From Novakomyces olei (Eukaryota; Ascomycota; Novakomycetes; Novakomycetales; Novakomycetaceae), in NCBI GenBank assembly GCA_016906335.1, contig JADEYG010000003.1, positions 62,001 to 126,000 of the forward strand: DNA of 64,000 nucleotides, read 5' to 3'. The notes under the pieces are model-generated. The model was not told the origin of the DNA. It made no database searches and saw only the letters and a program-made list of their open reading frames with translations. Positions 1 to 9,279 of this stretch are shown in pieces; position 1 is the stretch's first letter, and the number at the start of each line of letters is the position of its first letter. Both the position numbers and the translations under genes were made by a program.

Positions 1-475
1 TTGCTACAACTTTAGGCCGTTTGCGTAAAGATTTCGGGCCAAACGTCGTATCAAAAGGCTCGCTTTCAATAATATTTGCTTTCACCGGCCGCTCAGACGT
101 TTCCAACAGGCTCATTGGCAGCTTGTTCCGTTTCAATAGCACAGTATAAGGATCAGCACTTTGTCCCGCCATCCGTTCTCGGAATTGAGTCAAAGCATCT
201 TGGCTAATGACGCGTGTGTTGTTGAACCACCGCCGGTCTGGATTCACACGGGCTTTGGGGACCTCTGTTGACTGAAAGGCGGCTTCTTGCACTATATCGC
301 CCTGAGCGTTGCGTCTAGCATGGCCGCCCTTTAACAAATTTACTTGCTTTGCTTTCTTTGCATCGCGGTAGAAATTTTCGCCTTTAACGCGCAAATTAGA
401 CGCTTTTGCTGCATTCTCGTTTCCTGCACTTGTCTGCCGCGCTCTTCTATTTGCCTCCTTCTTTCCCGTTCCCAT
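1..475 (-). CDS. NOG2: Nucleolar GTP-binding protein Nog2, N-terminal part (runs off left end)
   Basis: Reverse-strand reading from the ATG at 473-475 gives 158 open codons to the window edge. The start MGTGKKE, then NLRVKGENFYRDAKKAK, DRRWFNNTRVISQDAL and LLKRNKLPMSLLE, match the conserved N-terminus of yeast Nog2/Nug2 that precedes the circularly permuted GTPase domain. Nog2 is a GTPase on late nucleolar and nuclear pre-60S ribosomal particles, where it acts as a checkpoint before export. The GTPase motifs lie beyond the window, so only the family N-terminus is seen. The next gene to the right is on the same strand, with about 750 bp between them. Identification is strong because several blocks match in order. 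Confidence 0.93.
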   Translation of the reverse strand, partial: MGTGKKEANRRARQTSAGNENAAKASNLRVKGENFYRDAKKAKQVNLLKGGHARRNAQGDIVQEAAFQSTEVPKARVNPDRRWFNNTRVISQDALTQFRERMAGQSADPYTVLLKRNKLPMSLLETSERPVKANIIESEPFDTTFGPKSLRKRPKVVA

Positions 476-1229
476 TTTGCAAAAGAGGCAGATAGATTAA
501 TTTTTCATTTGCTATTTTTTAAATATATTGATTTTTTTGTCTTCATGCTATTTTCTAAACCCTCCAAGATAGGGTTATCCATAATATGCTATACTGCAAA
601 TTACGAGCTAATCATAGGACTTTATTATCTGAAATCTCTGCTATACAGGAAACGCAACGCGAATTTGAATGAATTTTACTTTTGAAGCAAACCAAGTAAT
701 CACCCGACACCGATGATTTGATCACGGGCCCGTATACTTTTAAATGGACTGGACCTGACGTGTTACCAAAAACTGGGCGCCGTCTGGAAAAATCGAGTCT
801 TGTCTCTGCCCACAAGCGCCTTGGTCGATGGGGACAGCACACATTTCAATAATGGCACTTGAGAACAAAAAGTTATTGTCTATTGTGAATTGGATTGTTA
901 GGATTAGGGCTTTAATTACTTCCATTGGAACACGTATGAGCATTATTATGATAAAGACAGATACTTTGTGCGAGCGCCCGAGCACAAGTCTAAATCGTGC
1001 AGTGTATTCTTCTTCAACGTAGAGATTCGCTAATCGATAGTCTAGCAGTCATAAACGGACTACTACTTACTTGAGCGAATGAATAAAAGTCCTCGCCAAA
1101 AATGTAAATGCAATTTCTTAAAAATGAAAAAACGCTCTCAATTCAAATAACATTTCCAAAAAATTAAACAAATATCCCTTAATCATTATAGTCTACGCGT
1201 TTATATTCGACTTGATACCTCGTGTAATC
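476..1229. other. Intergenic: NOG2 upstream region and 3' flank of the Zn2Cys6 gene
   Basis: AT-rich near both ends. Short open frames on both strands show no recognisable protein and no splice-supported structure. It must hold the NOG2 promoter, but I see no clear motif. Confidence 0.5.
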
Positions 1230-2915
1230 CTATCCCATGAAAATGTTCCAGTTTTGTTCAAACATAACAGTGCGCCAGCCTCCAAGGTCTTGAATAGTGA
1301 TCGACGGTGAGGCGTCCAGCAACTGCCAGACCTTTGCTACAAGTTCGAAACCCTTTATCATGTTACCAAATTTTAATCGCCGCTCAATAGCAGCAAATCG
1401 CGACTGCACAAAAGTCCGGTTTGGCCCGGGAGCAATGTAGCAGGCGGCTTCTACCAAAGGCCAACAGTGAACTGTGAGAAGGGGTGAAGTTTCTGGGATT
1501 GACTGCATATACTCGACAATTCGTTCGGCTAAACGATAAGGCAACTGCGGATCTTCCTCCGGTACAAATGAAGGGATATGCGTATAAAGAAATATCAGCA
1601 TTGCCATACGATAACACTCGGCTGTTGACTGAACTCCGAAAGCCTGTTGCATGTTTTCGAGCACTCCCATTGGAGGCTGTGGAGGCTTCCACATCATCAA
1701 ATCTTCCGTGAGTGCGAGCAGCTTCTCCAACCGATCTGCCGTCGGATTCTCTTGGTACAGAAATATATAGTGTACAAGCAAAGGGATCCTGACAAAGACC
1801 CATTCCGCCGTCCCCAAGATTGGGTCCACCCGTGCAATCGCTGGTGTGGAAACAAGGTTATTTTGGTCAAGAGTAGCGTAATTCCGGTCGGGTAAAAGAC
1901 TCGGCATAGCTGCTGTTGGATTTGGCAGAGAAAGTGAAGCAATTGCATACTGATAAATCCACATTGATCTCACAAACTGAGCGACGCCAGACGAAACTCC
2001 GACAGGGACCACCAGTAGGTTATTCAACAACCTTTCGCAAGCATAAATATGCTCTTCTCCACACCTGGTTTTGGAGTCCCATACTTCGATCCAGCTGAGA
2101 CACATGATTGCCGCTGCAATTGAATCAACGTTTTTGTTTACCGCTAAAGCCTTTTGAATACCACCGATACTGCGGGAAGTAAACTCGATTCCCTCGCGAA
2201 TATAGCCTAAATGGTGTGCAGCCATCCCGCACAGGGCGTAGGCAAGGTAGGAACTATTCCTTGCCGCTGGAAGTACGTCTTTAACCCAAGGATTGACGGT
2301 GGAAATAGCTACCATGGGAGCCGTGTAGCTCGAATACATGGCTATGAAAACGTCGAGTATATTAAAAGCAGGAGACGACGGGATTAAGGATTCCATATCG
2401 CCCCGGGACTGGGTATCAATGACCCCATCCACTAAATCTCCGTCATCTTCTGACTTGGGGCTCGCACTGGCTCTTCGTGACCGTGGCCGATTAACGATTC
2501 TCATCGGCAACCCGTCGGGGTATCCGGCACACTCGATATTTTTCGATGAGCAGTTCCTGCACTACACACGGTAAGCATACAAATGAATTTGGTACAAGAG
2601 CACGCGGTCACCATGAGAAGGGCAAAACAAAACTTTTATTGCAAGAGCTACTAAAAGCGTAGATAAATTGAGTAGATAAAACACAAATGCGAAATAAATA
2701 AATTAAATAAAAAAATTAAATTAAATTAAATTAAAAAAAAGCAGAGCGGAGAGCCATACTTTAGGTTTAGTCTCGTCGCATTTTAGTCGTTTTCGTTTGC
2801 ACGTAAAACAGCCCATACGGCTGTTTTGCCGCGGGGGTCGTGTGATTTTTGGCTTGCTAGGCGCAATGCGAGCAATTGCCACCTTTGGCCGAGCGCAAAG
2901 AGCGTTCTGCTCCAT
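1230..2915 (-). CDS. Zn2Cys6 transcription factor, two exons
   Basis: Model: exon 1 2915-2760, intron 2759-2562 (GTATGG...GTGTAG), exon 2 2561-1230, 495 aa. The intron falls between the third and fourth Cys spacers of the binuclear zinc cluster. Only after splicing does one see all six cysteines: C36-x2-C39-x6-C46-x6-C53-x2-C56-x6-C63, with KRKRLKC basic residues after the second Cys. This is the DNA-binding domain of fungal Gal4-type regulators. The rest (about residues 100-495) is helical, with NPWVKDVLP and AYALCGMAAHHLGY, typical of the Fungal_trans_2 regulatory domain seen in sterol and secondary-metabolite regulators. The ATG at 2915 is the first in frame after an upstream stop. The target is unknown. 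The amine oxidase is the next gene upstream on the same strand, 1.5 kb away, which alone does not show regulation. Confidence 0.85.
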
Positions 2916-4374
2916 CTTCCCAAAAGGTACTCGTCGAATACGTCGCAAGATCCGAGAAGCCCCGTGCCTTACGCCCAGCAAGCGGGCCTTTCAATATACT
3001 GCGATTTAAACGGGTTCTTGTATAGCACTGGAAGCTCCACGTCCGTCACCAACCGTCCAATCGACTGGCCTTCACTGTTTCCGAGCCCCCGCACTTTTGT
3101 ACCATCTGTTTGGCCGACAGATCTACTGCTGAGCCCTGCTGCCGTTCGAGCCCGCGACCAATTTTCTCTGCAGATAAGATTTGGTGATAAGAAAACCCGT
3201 GCGCTTCCATATACAGTAACCGACTCCGACGCGAGAACCAAAGTAGTTTAGCGCGCACTAATACTTGTCTGTCGTACAAGTAATAACGACCCGTAGACTG
3301 CTGCGCCCTAAATTAATTTGCCAATCTATTCTGCCAATTTATTCTGCCAATTTAATCTGCCAATTTAATCTGCCAAATTGACGCTCGCTCCAGCCCGTTT
3401 GCCATATAGATAGATAGTATGGGCATTGTTCTCGAGTCTGCAACGTCTCGTGGTCGTTATATATGCGCGCTAATGCGCGCTATCAAATCCGATTATCACG
3501 CTAGTCAAAAAATTCCTCTTTTCGAGCTTCGTGGCCGAATTAGCTATTGGCCTGTGACACGAATTAGCAGTTTACGATCAACAACAATACACGTCTGAGT
3601 CACTGTCTCCCAGACTTGAGCTTTCTCATAAACTGGCGCATATTTCGGGCACGAACTTATAGTATAGTATATTCAAAAAATAGTACTTTTTAACTTTAAT
3701 GCAAGTCTATGATATACCCACCCAAAAGGAAACGCAAAGCCAGGAACGGGTAACACGAGCAAACGTGGTGAAAGAGGCAATGCAAAAACGACCCGAAAGC
3801 GAGCAGTATAGGAAATGTGCTGTATACAACGAGAGGATCGACGAAATCAAAGAGATTCAGCGTAAAGAGCCACATAACCAGCCAATAAGCATCCAGTTTT
3901 ATTCCTATCGCGCAGTTGAGCGCTCGTCTGCCGCGTGTCTCGCTCTACCCCGCACTACGCTAAACCATTTCCAGGGCTAATGCCTCGAGCGTAAAAGGGT
4001 CTACATCCATTCCGGCTACTCGTAGGCAGTTGCGTAAAAATATTTTGAACATTTGATTTACTAGCAGGCATGGTAGTAAATAAATATGATGATATAAACT
4101 AAAATTCCCCTTCATCCCAATATTGTTGTGTACACATTTGACCGAAAATAAAGCAACGAATAGAAACCAAGTCTGCTCGTAAGCAGAAACTAAACATGAC
4201 AGTGATCCGCCAGTATTGGCATCTCAACAGCCATCCACCGATAACGGATTTTAATTCCCCACATTATTCCTTGTCTTTTCAAGACCATTTCTCTCTTTCT
4301 TTTTCTTTTTTTTCCTTTTTTATTTTGTGTGGGAGTTTCGGGTGGGGTCAAGCTCGGTAATTTCTTGGCCACGC
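2916..4374. other. Intergenic between Zn2Cys6 gene and amine oxidase
   Basis: Holds the promoter of the Zn2Cys6 gene and the 3' flank of the oxidase. Contains a 13-bp tandem repeat (3318-3379), a T-rich tract at 4290-4323 and a few short frames (for example 3699-3980 on the + strand) with no recognisable protein. Confidence 0.5.
3318..3379. repeat. 13-bp tandem repeat, about 4.6 copies
   Basis: Unit close to ATTCTGCCAATTT, with ATT/AAT variation at the start of each unit. It lies 400 bp upstream of the Zn2Cys6 gene start. The repeated GCCAAT core resembles a CCAAT box, which is only a resemblance. Confidence 0.85.
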
Positions 4375-6405
4375 TCACTTGCAGCAGTGGCTAGTGCCAT
4401 TGCTCCCATTGGCATGTGCCCCATTTGTACCATTCTTGTGTACCGCTGCCCCGTTTGCCTTGTCGCTGATGGCAAGAGTCGAAGTTCCGTCGACCAGAAC
4501 GCTGCTCGGGGGCACATCGAGGCAAGGGTTCTTCTCAAAGAAATGACTAGCTCGCAGCAATAAGCTCACGGGCTCTGCGGGCATAATCGGGAAATCTTCT
4601 GGACGTGGGAAATGCGTTAGTCCCATGTTTACCCACACAACAATATCCGTATTCTCCACTGGCTCCTCCGCCGCCACCCAATCCAGGATATTTGTGTTTT
4701 CCGGATTCTGTTCTCCGCTCGTTTGAGGCACAAAGTCTCCAGCGGGATACAGCTGCCCGTCACGGTACTGTGTGACCCAGATTGACTTGCGAGCGAATCC
4801 CGCCCGCTTCCATACTAAACTGCCCGGCTTGGCCATGAGACGAGGATTTTCACGGCAGACGACAGAGTACCCCACTGGTTTACCAGATGTTGCATTCAGC
4901 TTATTCGGGTTGACAATGCTCCATGTACGCATAGTGTCATGGTTATAATCATAGCCACCCGCCCGTTCAATTGTAGTCTTTTTGCTGTAAAAGGCGTTGC
5001 CATAGTAGTTGCCCTCACTGCCAACTTCGTCCTCGCCAGAGACGGCATCAGACTGGACAACAGAGTTGTTTTGCCCATCGATGCTCGGGTCGATACGCAA
5101 GTTGAAAATGTGCTGGTGATTGTGGGCAATTACGCCAGGGTTCACCATCGTTCCGTACCGGCTCGGGCTCTCGTCCGGTGCTACACAGTAAGTATTGAGG
5201 ATCCCAGTTAGCCGGAGCTCTGGCTGCACTGTCCCGTCCTGGTGGAAGGTCCAGTAGATCATGTACTCGTAATTGGCAGCGGTAAAGATTTGGGAAATAA
5301 CGAGTTTTGTTGCACGAGTAACAATGTGCGACTGGTCACGAAAGTCAGTGTGCTTAAAGAGCACTCCATTGTCCTCCTCGTGGATACATACTGCGTTTTT
5401 AATGACTGCTGGGTCACCGCTGCGGGTGTTGATGATGCCGTCGAGGTAGTGGATACTGCCTTTGCAGTCACAGCCAAGTTCCAGCGAGTTGGACATGAAC
5501 CCCATCCCGTACTCGCCCACGTCAAATGCATGTTTGCGCTGGTGAGGCCGGGAGGGGTCACCATAAGGCACAACCATCTCGGACAGGCTGAGCCGGTAAA
5601 AGAGGGGCCGATTGAACAGAGTTATATTGTTCAAGACAATACCCTCACGGTGGTTGAAGCCAATATGCATCTTGAACCCCTGCCAAGAGATCTCGTTCCC
5701 GTCCATTGTGAAATTAACGCCCTCTGGCTGTGAGACGTTGATGGGCTTGTTGTCGCGAAAAGTGTGGATAAACTGGGGCAGATAATTGCTCTGCTCCATC
5801 GGCACAGGCGTACGCTCAAGCTTGCTGCCCACGGGCTTGCGTACGTCAATGGCAATCACTTTACGCCTCTCCGTATCCACAACAGGGCAGAAGTCAAGTG
5901 GGTGAGCGTACTGGAAATCGTCACGTGACACGCGGTAGTACATGAGCGCCTGCTGCAGCCGCACACTGCTCCCAAACCGCTCATCGTACCCGACAGCCCA
6001 CGGATCACAATACACCTTGGACATGTCCGTTATACCGAGCGTTCGGCACTGCTCAATGACGTCAGCGTCGGCACGGACTACCTTCTCCGTCTCCACCAGA
6101 TCCTCGGGCGAGATTATCGGCTGTACGCCAAACTTTTCCTGCCACGCTGTGACTTTGGCGGCAGCGGTTGGGCCGAGCAGGACACGGCCTGCAAATAAAC
6201 GGCCCTCGCCTTTTTCGAGAACCACAATCTGCGCCTCTCGAGCCGGAGTTTCGCCTCCCTCGTAGAACTGCAAGAGCGCTTTTTTGGCCGGCTCTGCTAG
6301 CATTATACAGTTGAAGACGAGATCAAGACTCGGCTGGTAAGCTCGGGCAGCGGCCGCTGCCCGAGTAATCTCGGCCGCGCTCAGCGGGTCTAATGGGTGG
6401 ACCAT
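4375..6405 (-). CDS. Copper amine oxidase
   Basis: 676 aa, one exon. It oxidises primary amines to aldehydes with release of ammonia and peroxide, using copper and a tyrosine-derived topaquinone. The cofactor motif TAANYEY gives the precursor tyrosine Y379. The general-base aspartate sits in AFDVGEYG (D295). Copper ligands are visible as NHQHIF (H430, H432) and THFPRPEDFP (H598). Length and order fit fungal CAOs. Beyond about residue 635 the tail is rich in Asn, Gly and Ala and ends SHCCK. There is no SKL-like peroxisomal signal, although many fungal CAOs have one. An unbroken antisense frame at 5242-5733 is a codon-use shadow. The gene would serve amine breakdown as a nitrogen source. Substrate (methylamine, longer amines) cannot be read from sequence. 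Confidence 0.96.
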   Translation of the reverse strand: MVHPLDPLSAAEITRAAAAARAYQPSLDLVFNCIMLAEPAKKALLQFYEGGETPAREAQIVVLEKGEGRLFAGRVLLGPTAAAKVTAWQEKFGVQPIISPEDLVETEKVVRADADVIEQCRTLGITDMSKVYCDPWAVGYDERFGSSVRLQQALMYYRVSRDDFQYAHPLDFCPVVDTERRKVIAIDVRKPVGSKLERTPVPMEQSNYLPQFIHTFRDNKPINVSQPEGVNFTMDGNEISWQGFKMHIGFNHREGIVLNNITLFNRPLFYRLSLSEMVVPYGDPSRPHQRKHAFDVGEYGMGFMSNSLELGCDCKGSIHYLDGIINTRSGDPAVIKNAVCIHEEDNGVLFKHTDFRDQSHIVTRATKLVISQIFTAANYEYMIYWTFHQDGTVQPELRLTGILNTYCVAPDESPSRYGTMVNPGVIAHNHQHIFNLRIDPSIDGQNNSVVQSDAVSGEDEVGSEGNYYGNAFYSKKTTIERAGGYDYNHDTMRTWSIVNPNKLNATSGKPVGYSVVCRENPRLMAKPGSLVWKRAGFARKSIWVTQYRDGQLYPAGDFVPQTSGEQNPENTNILDWVAAEEPVENTDIVVWVNMGLTHFPRPEDFPIMPAEPVSLLLRASHFFEKNPCLDVPPSSVLVDGTSTLAISDKANGAAVHKNGTNGAHANGSNGTSHCCK

Positions 6406-6768
6406 TGTGCTGTAAATTTGTAGACTTTCGCTTAATCTTTAAGCTTATCTTTAAGCTTAGTCTTTAAGCTTAGGCTCTCGGCTTTGTGGGTGTCAGTTCC
6501 GTAATGTAGAGTCTGCTCACTGCTCCGCCCGTATGCTAATCGCACGAAAGAGAGGCGGAGGTAGAGTATACGCGTGGGACAGAGGCAATTGGGACAATGA
6601 CAGTTGTCTTGCGGGCGGGCGGTCCCGGTATTTATACCATTACTGGCTGTGCGCTAGACTCGTCGCCCGGCACAGCCTTATCGCGATTTGCCCCACGCGC
6701 TACGAGATAAAAGGTTATGATTTGACTGATCGGTAACGGGGGAAAGGCGCGCACGAATCACACGCCGC

Positions 6769-6788
6769 CATTGGTTCCCGGCCAATCG
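6769..6788 (-). promoter_or_regulatory. Paired CCAAT boxes upstream of amine oxidase
   Basis: ATTGG and CCAAT lie in opposite orientation 9 bp apart, about 370 bp upstream of the oxidase start. With a TATAAATA near 6628-6640 on the oxidase strand, this resembles a promoter bound by the Hap/CBF complex. Inferred from motif only. Confidence 0.35.
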
Positions 6789-6812
6789 GAATCCTTGTAG
6801 CGCCATACAGGA

Positions 6813-6925
6813 AATGGACAGATTAGTAAATGGACACATTGATATATGGACACATTGATATATGGACAGCATAATATATGGACAGTTTAATATATGGACA
6901 CATAAATTTAAGTATAAAATGGACA
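6813..6925. repeat. 16-bp tandem array with ATGGACA core, seven copies
   Basis: Seven ATGGACA cores lie at about 16-bp spacing (the last spacing is longer). The unit is near ATATGGACACATTGAT. It lies in non-coding DNA between the amine oxidase and the small coiled-coil gene at 8.3 kb. Confidence 0.85.
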
Positions 6926-8290
6926 GATTACTAACGAGCGTATATGTAATGCTGTTTATGCGCTAATAACAAACGACATAAAGCACACTCGCTCTATCAA
7001 TTACTTGTTCCGAGCGTTCAATATGGTGCGACTCCAAGATGGACCAGAGCAAGTGCGAATAAATTGGATAATAGCTCTTGCAGGCTATTTGCTTTTGCAA
7101 GGCTTTTGTTGATAAAAGCTAGTCCGTCACAGATATAAAGCGCGTTTACGTTTAGTGCGTACTACCGTTTTTTTACAGATGTTTCAAGTTTAGATCGAGC
7201 TTAGCGCCTGCCTAAAAGGCGGGGGTTTGCTTGATTTTATAGATACAGTGGATCATGTGGATACTGTAAAAAAATGATCGTCTTTATTTGGTATTTTGTT
7301 CATCTTTGTCTCTTGCTTTCGGCTCTTGCTTTAGAATAGCACATGCTCGCGCTCAACAAAGGCCCTCATCGATAAATCATTCCATTTATTTGCCGTGTAA
7401 AGTTGATTGGGTATTCACTACATATAAGTTTTGTTCTTTACGTCAGTTTATTATACCTTCTAATCTGTACGCCAGGATTATGACTGACCAAAATCTACAT
7501 CCCTTTTATGCAGGGTTTCGAGATTGCCAAAACACTCAAATCACGTCATGGTCAATCATGAAAAGTGTAACAACGGCCGTCTGTATAGCAATTGCGATGA
7601 AACAGAGTCCACCAATAATATTGCTCAATCTATGTACTCCCGCCCACGCATTGTTGTGTGGATAAACCGCTCGCAAGTAATCGTCGACCCGAGTATTTTT
7701 TTTCTCTTGGGCGTATCGCAGGGTATATACAAATAAAAGCATTGGCAATTATTGGAGAAACCTAGTCTATAAGAACACCAGTATAATTTATTTACGGCTC
7801 TCCTGAATATGAAGACTACAGGATTTATGTGTGGCATGACGCTATGCCCGCAGTTCTCGCTTATATTTCCGCTTATAGCAATAAATAATAGCTCTTTGGG
7901 TATAACAAGCGAGAGTGCTGTTTTAACGGCGACCAAATCTTGCAATTGTGCAATTTAATTTAGGCTTGGATTTTATCGTGTGTGAATAGTCGCGATGGTG
8001 ATAATTGATAATATTCGTTTCATGTGGAGAAAAGTCCGACCTAAGCTCGCGGCGTTTGAAAGTAGAAAGAAAAAATGTCAAATCTGACAAAAGGCCCCAG
8101 CTTAGAGAAAGGCCTAGTAGTAAACAAAAGCCCTCATGCTTGCCTATAAGAGCATTGGGCTGCCCAGTTTCCCAAGCGATCCCTTATTTTCACATCCAAT
8201 ACAAACAAGCTCATTTTGAACTCGCAGTGCTCAGAGCTTTTGCGCTCGCTGCCGTCGAGCCTGGAATTGAGGGACTATTTTACCAACACA

Positions 8291-8821
8291 ATGGGTGAAG
8301 GCATCTTTAGCCAGCTTGCTCCGATGGAAACTCGTTTGAGCGCTCAGATTTCTGCAGTGTGCGACGACGTTACTACACTGAGAACACAATTCACGGCATT
8401 TGGCGCAGACCTCAACGGATGTATGTTTGATTTATTATAAATTTAAGTTTTCTAATAAAATCAGTGACTACAACAACAAAGCAAGAGTCGCGAATAGTCA
8501 CATTCGCAATATAACGAGCAGAATTACTCCGTTGAAAGCGCAGTTCACTAACACTGCCATTGTCGATTTCCCGATAACAGTTCATGAACTGAATTCTTTG
8601 AGCAGTAGGTGTTTAGAGCATGGGTGTTTTTTTTATTAATATTTTTGGGGAAGGTTTGCTTTTGGTTTTCTTTCAGTTTAGTCGCTACATTGAAATTTAT
8701 TGATTTTGGCGTATTTGAATGTAAAAAATTCGGAGCATATCATTTCCTGTGGCCACAGAGTCGAAAAATACGTAAAGCTATACCTTCATTGTTTGCAAAA
8801 CTTTCGCATATTTGCCGATAA
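8291..8821 (+). CDS. Small coiled-coil protein with Mug135-like C-terminal region, three exons
   Basis: Model: exons 8291-8420, 8482-8604 and 8682-8821, 130 aa, frame kept through both introns (GTATGT...AAAG and GTAGGT...TTAG). The N-terminal part is helical (MGEGIFSQLAPMETRLSAQ). Exon 2 reads RVANSHIRNITSRITPL followed by IVDFPITVHELNSLS. Exon 3 ends in a basic helix (SRKIRKAIPSLFAKL). Exon 2 and both intron positions line up with the gene at 18737-19427, so the two are members of one family. The pattern of an N-S pair, PL, DFP, then a short C-terminal helix recalls the Mug135-like C-terminal domain of fungal proteins. That is from memory and not verified. No function is known to me. A CAG at 8462-8464 would break the frame, so AAAG at 8478-8481 was chosen as acceptor. 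Confidence 0.6.
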
Positions 8822-9279
8822 TTCAAATCAAGAGAGTAATTCGGTAATATTAGTCTTATACGTTGAAAATAATCGGGGCTGGAAAGACATTTAAGATCTC
8901 CATTTCATAATTTATAAATTCATTTGTTGCTTGTGTGTACGTAGAGCGAGAATGGGCATGCACCAATGCCGCGTACTAGTTTCTTTTTACCGTACGTAAT
9001 AAATTGATAGGAACTGGGAAATTCATACCAAGCAGACATACTAGATGATTCAAGCATTGTTATTAGACAATCAGCTTCATTCAGAATTGCATTTTAATAC
9101 ACTTTGTATCATATTCCAAACTCTTCTCCGAAACAAAACAAAACACAACCAATCGCGCACGGGAACCCTAGCACGATTCCGCGCTATATAGATATCTAGC
9201 ATGTAATTCAAAACTGCTTTCCTTCAATTTTCTCTGTAACGCTTTGTCACTTTATCCTTCTCCTGCCATATATAAGGCT
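8822..9279. other. Intergenic
   Basis: 3' flanks of two converging genes. No motif or reading frame of note seen. Confidence 0.5.

Larger units (their letters stand above)
6406..8290. other. Intergenic upstream of amine oxidase
   Basis: Near the oxidase: three TTAAGCTTA copies at 6436-6472, a TATAAATA (reverse strand) near 6628-6640, and paired opposite CCAAT boxes at 6769-6788 (CCATTGGTTCCCGGCCAAT). Then an ATGGACA tandem array at 6813-6925. From 6930 to 8290 I see only AT-rich sequence with short frames. Confidence 0.5.

Noticed and set aside
3699-3980. 93-codon + strand frame
   Set aside because: No recognisable domain, no splice context and composition like the flanks.
5242-5733. 163-codon open frame opposite the amine oxidase
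   Set aside because: Follows codon bias of the oxidase on the other strand; no domain and no independent start signal.
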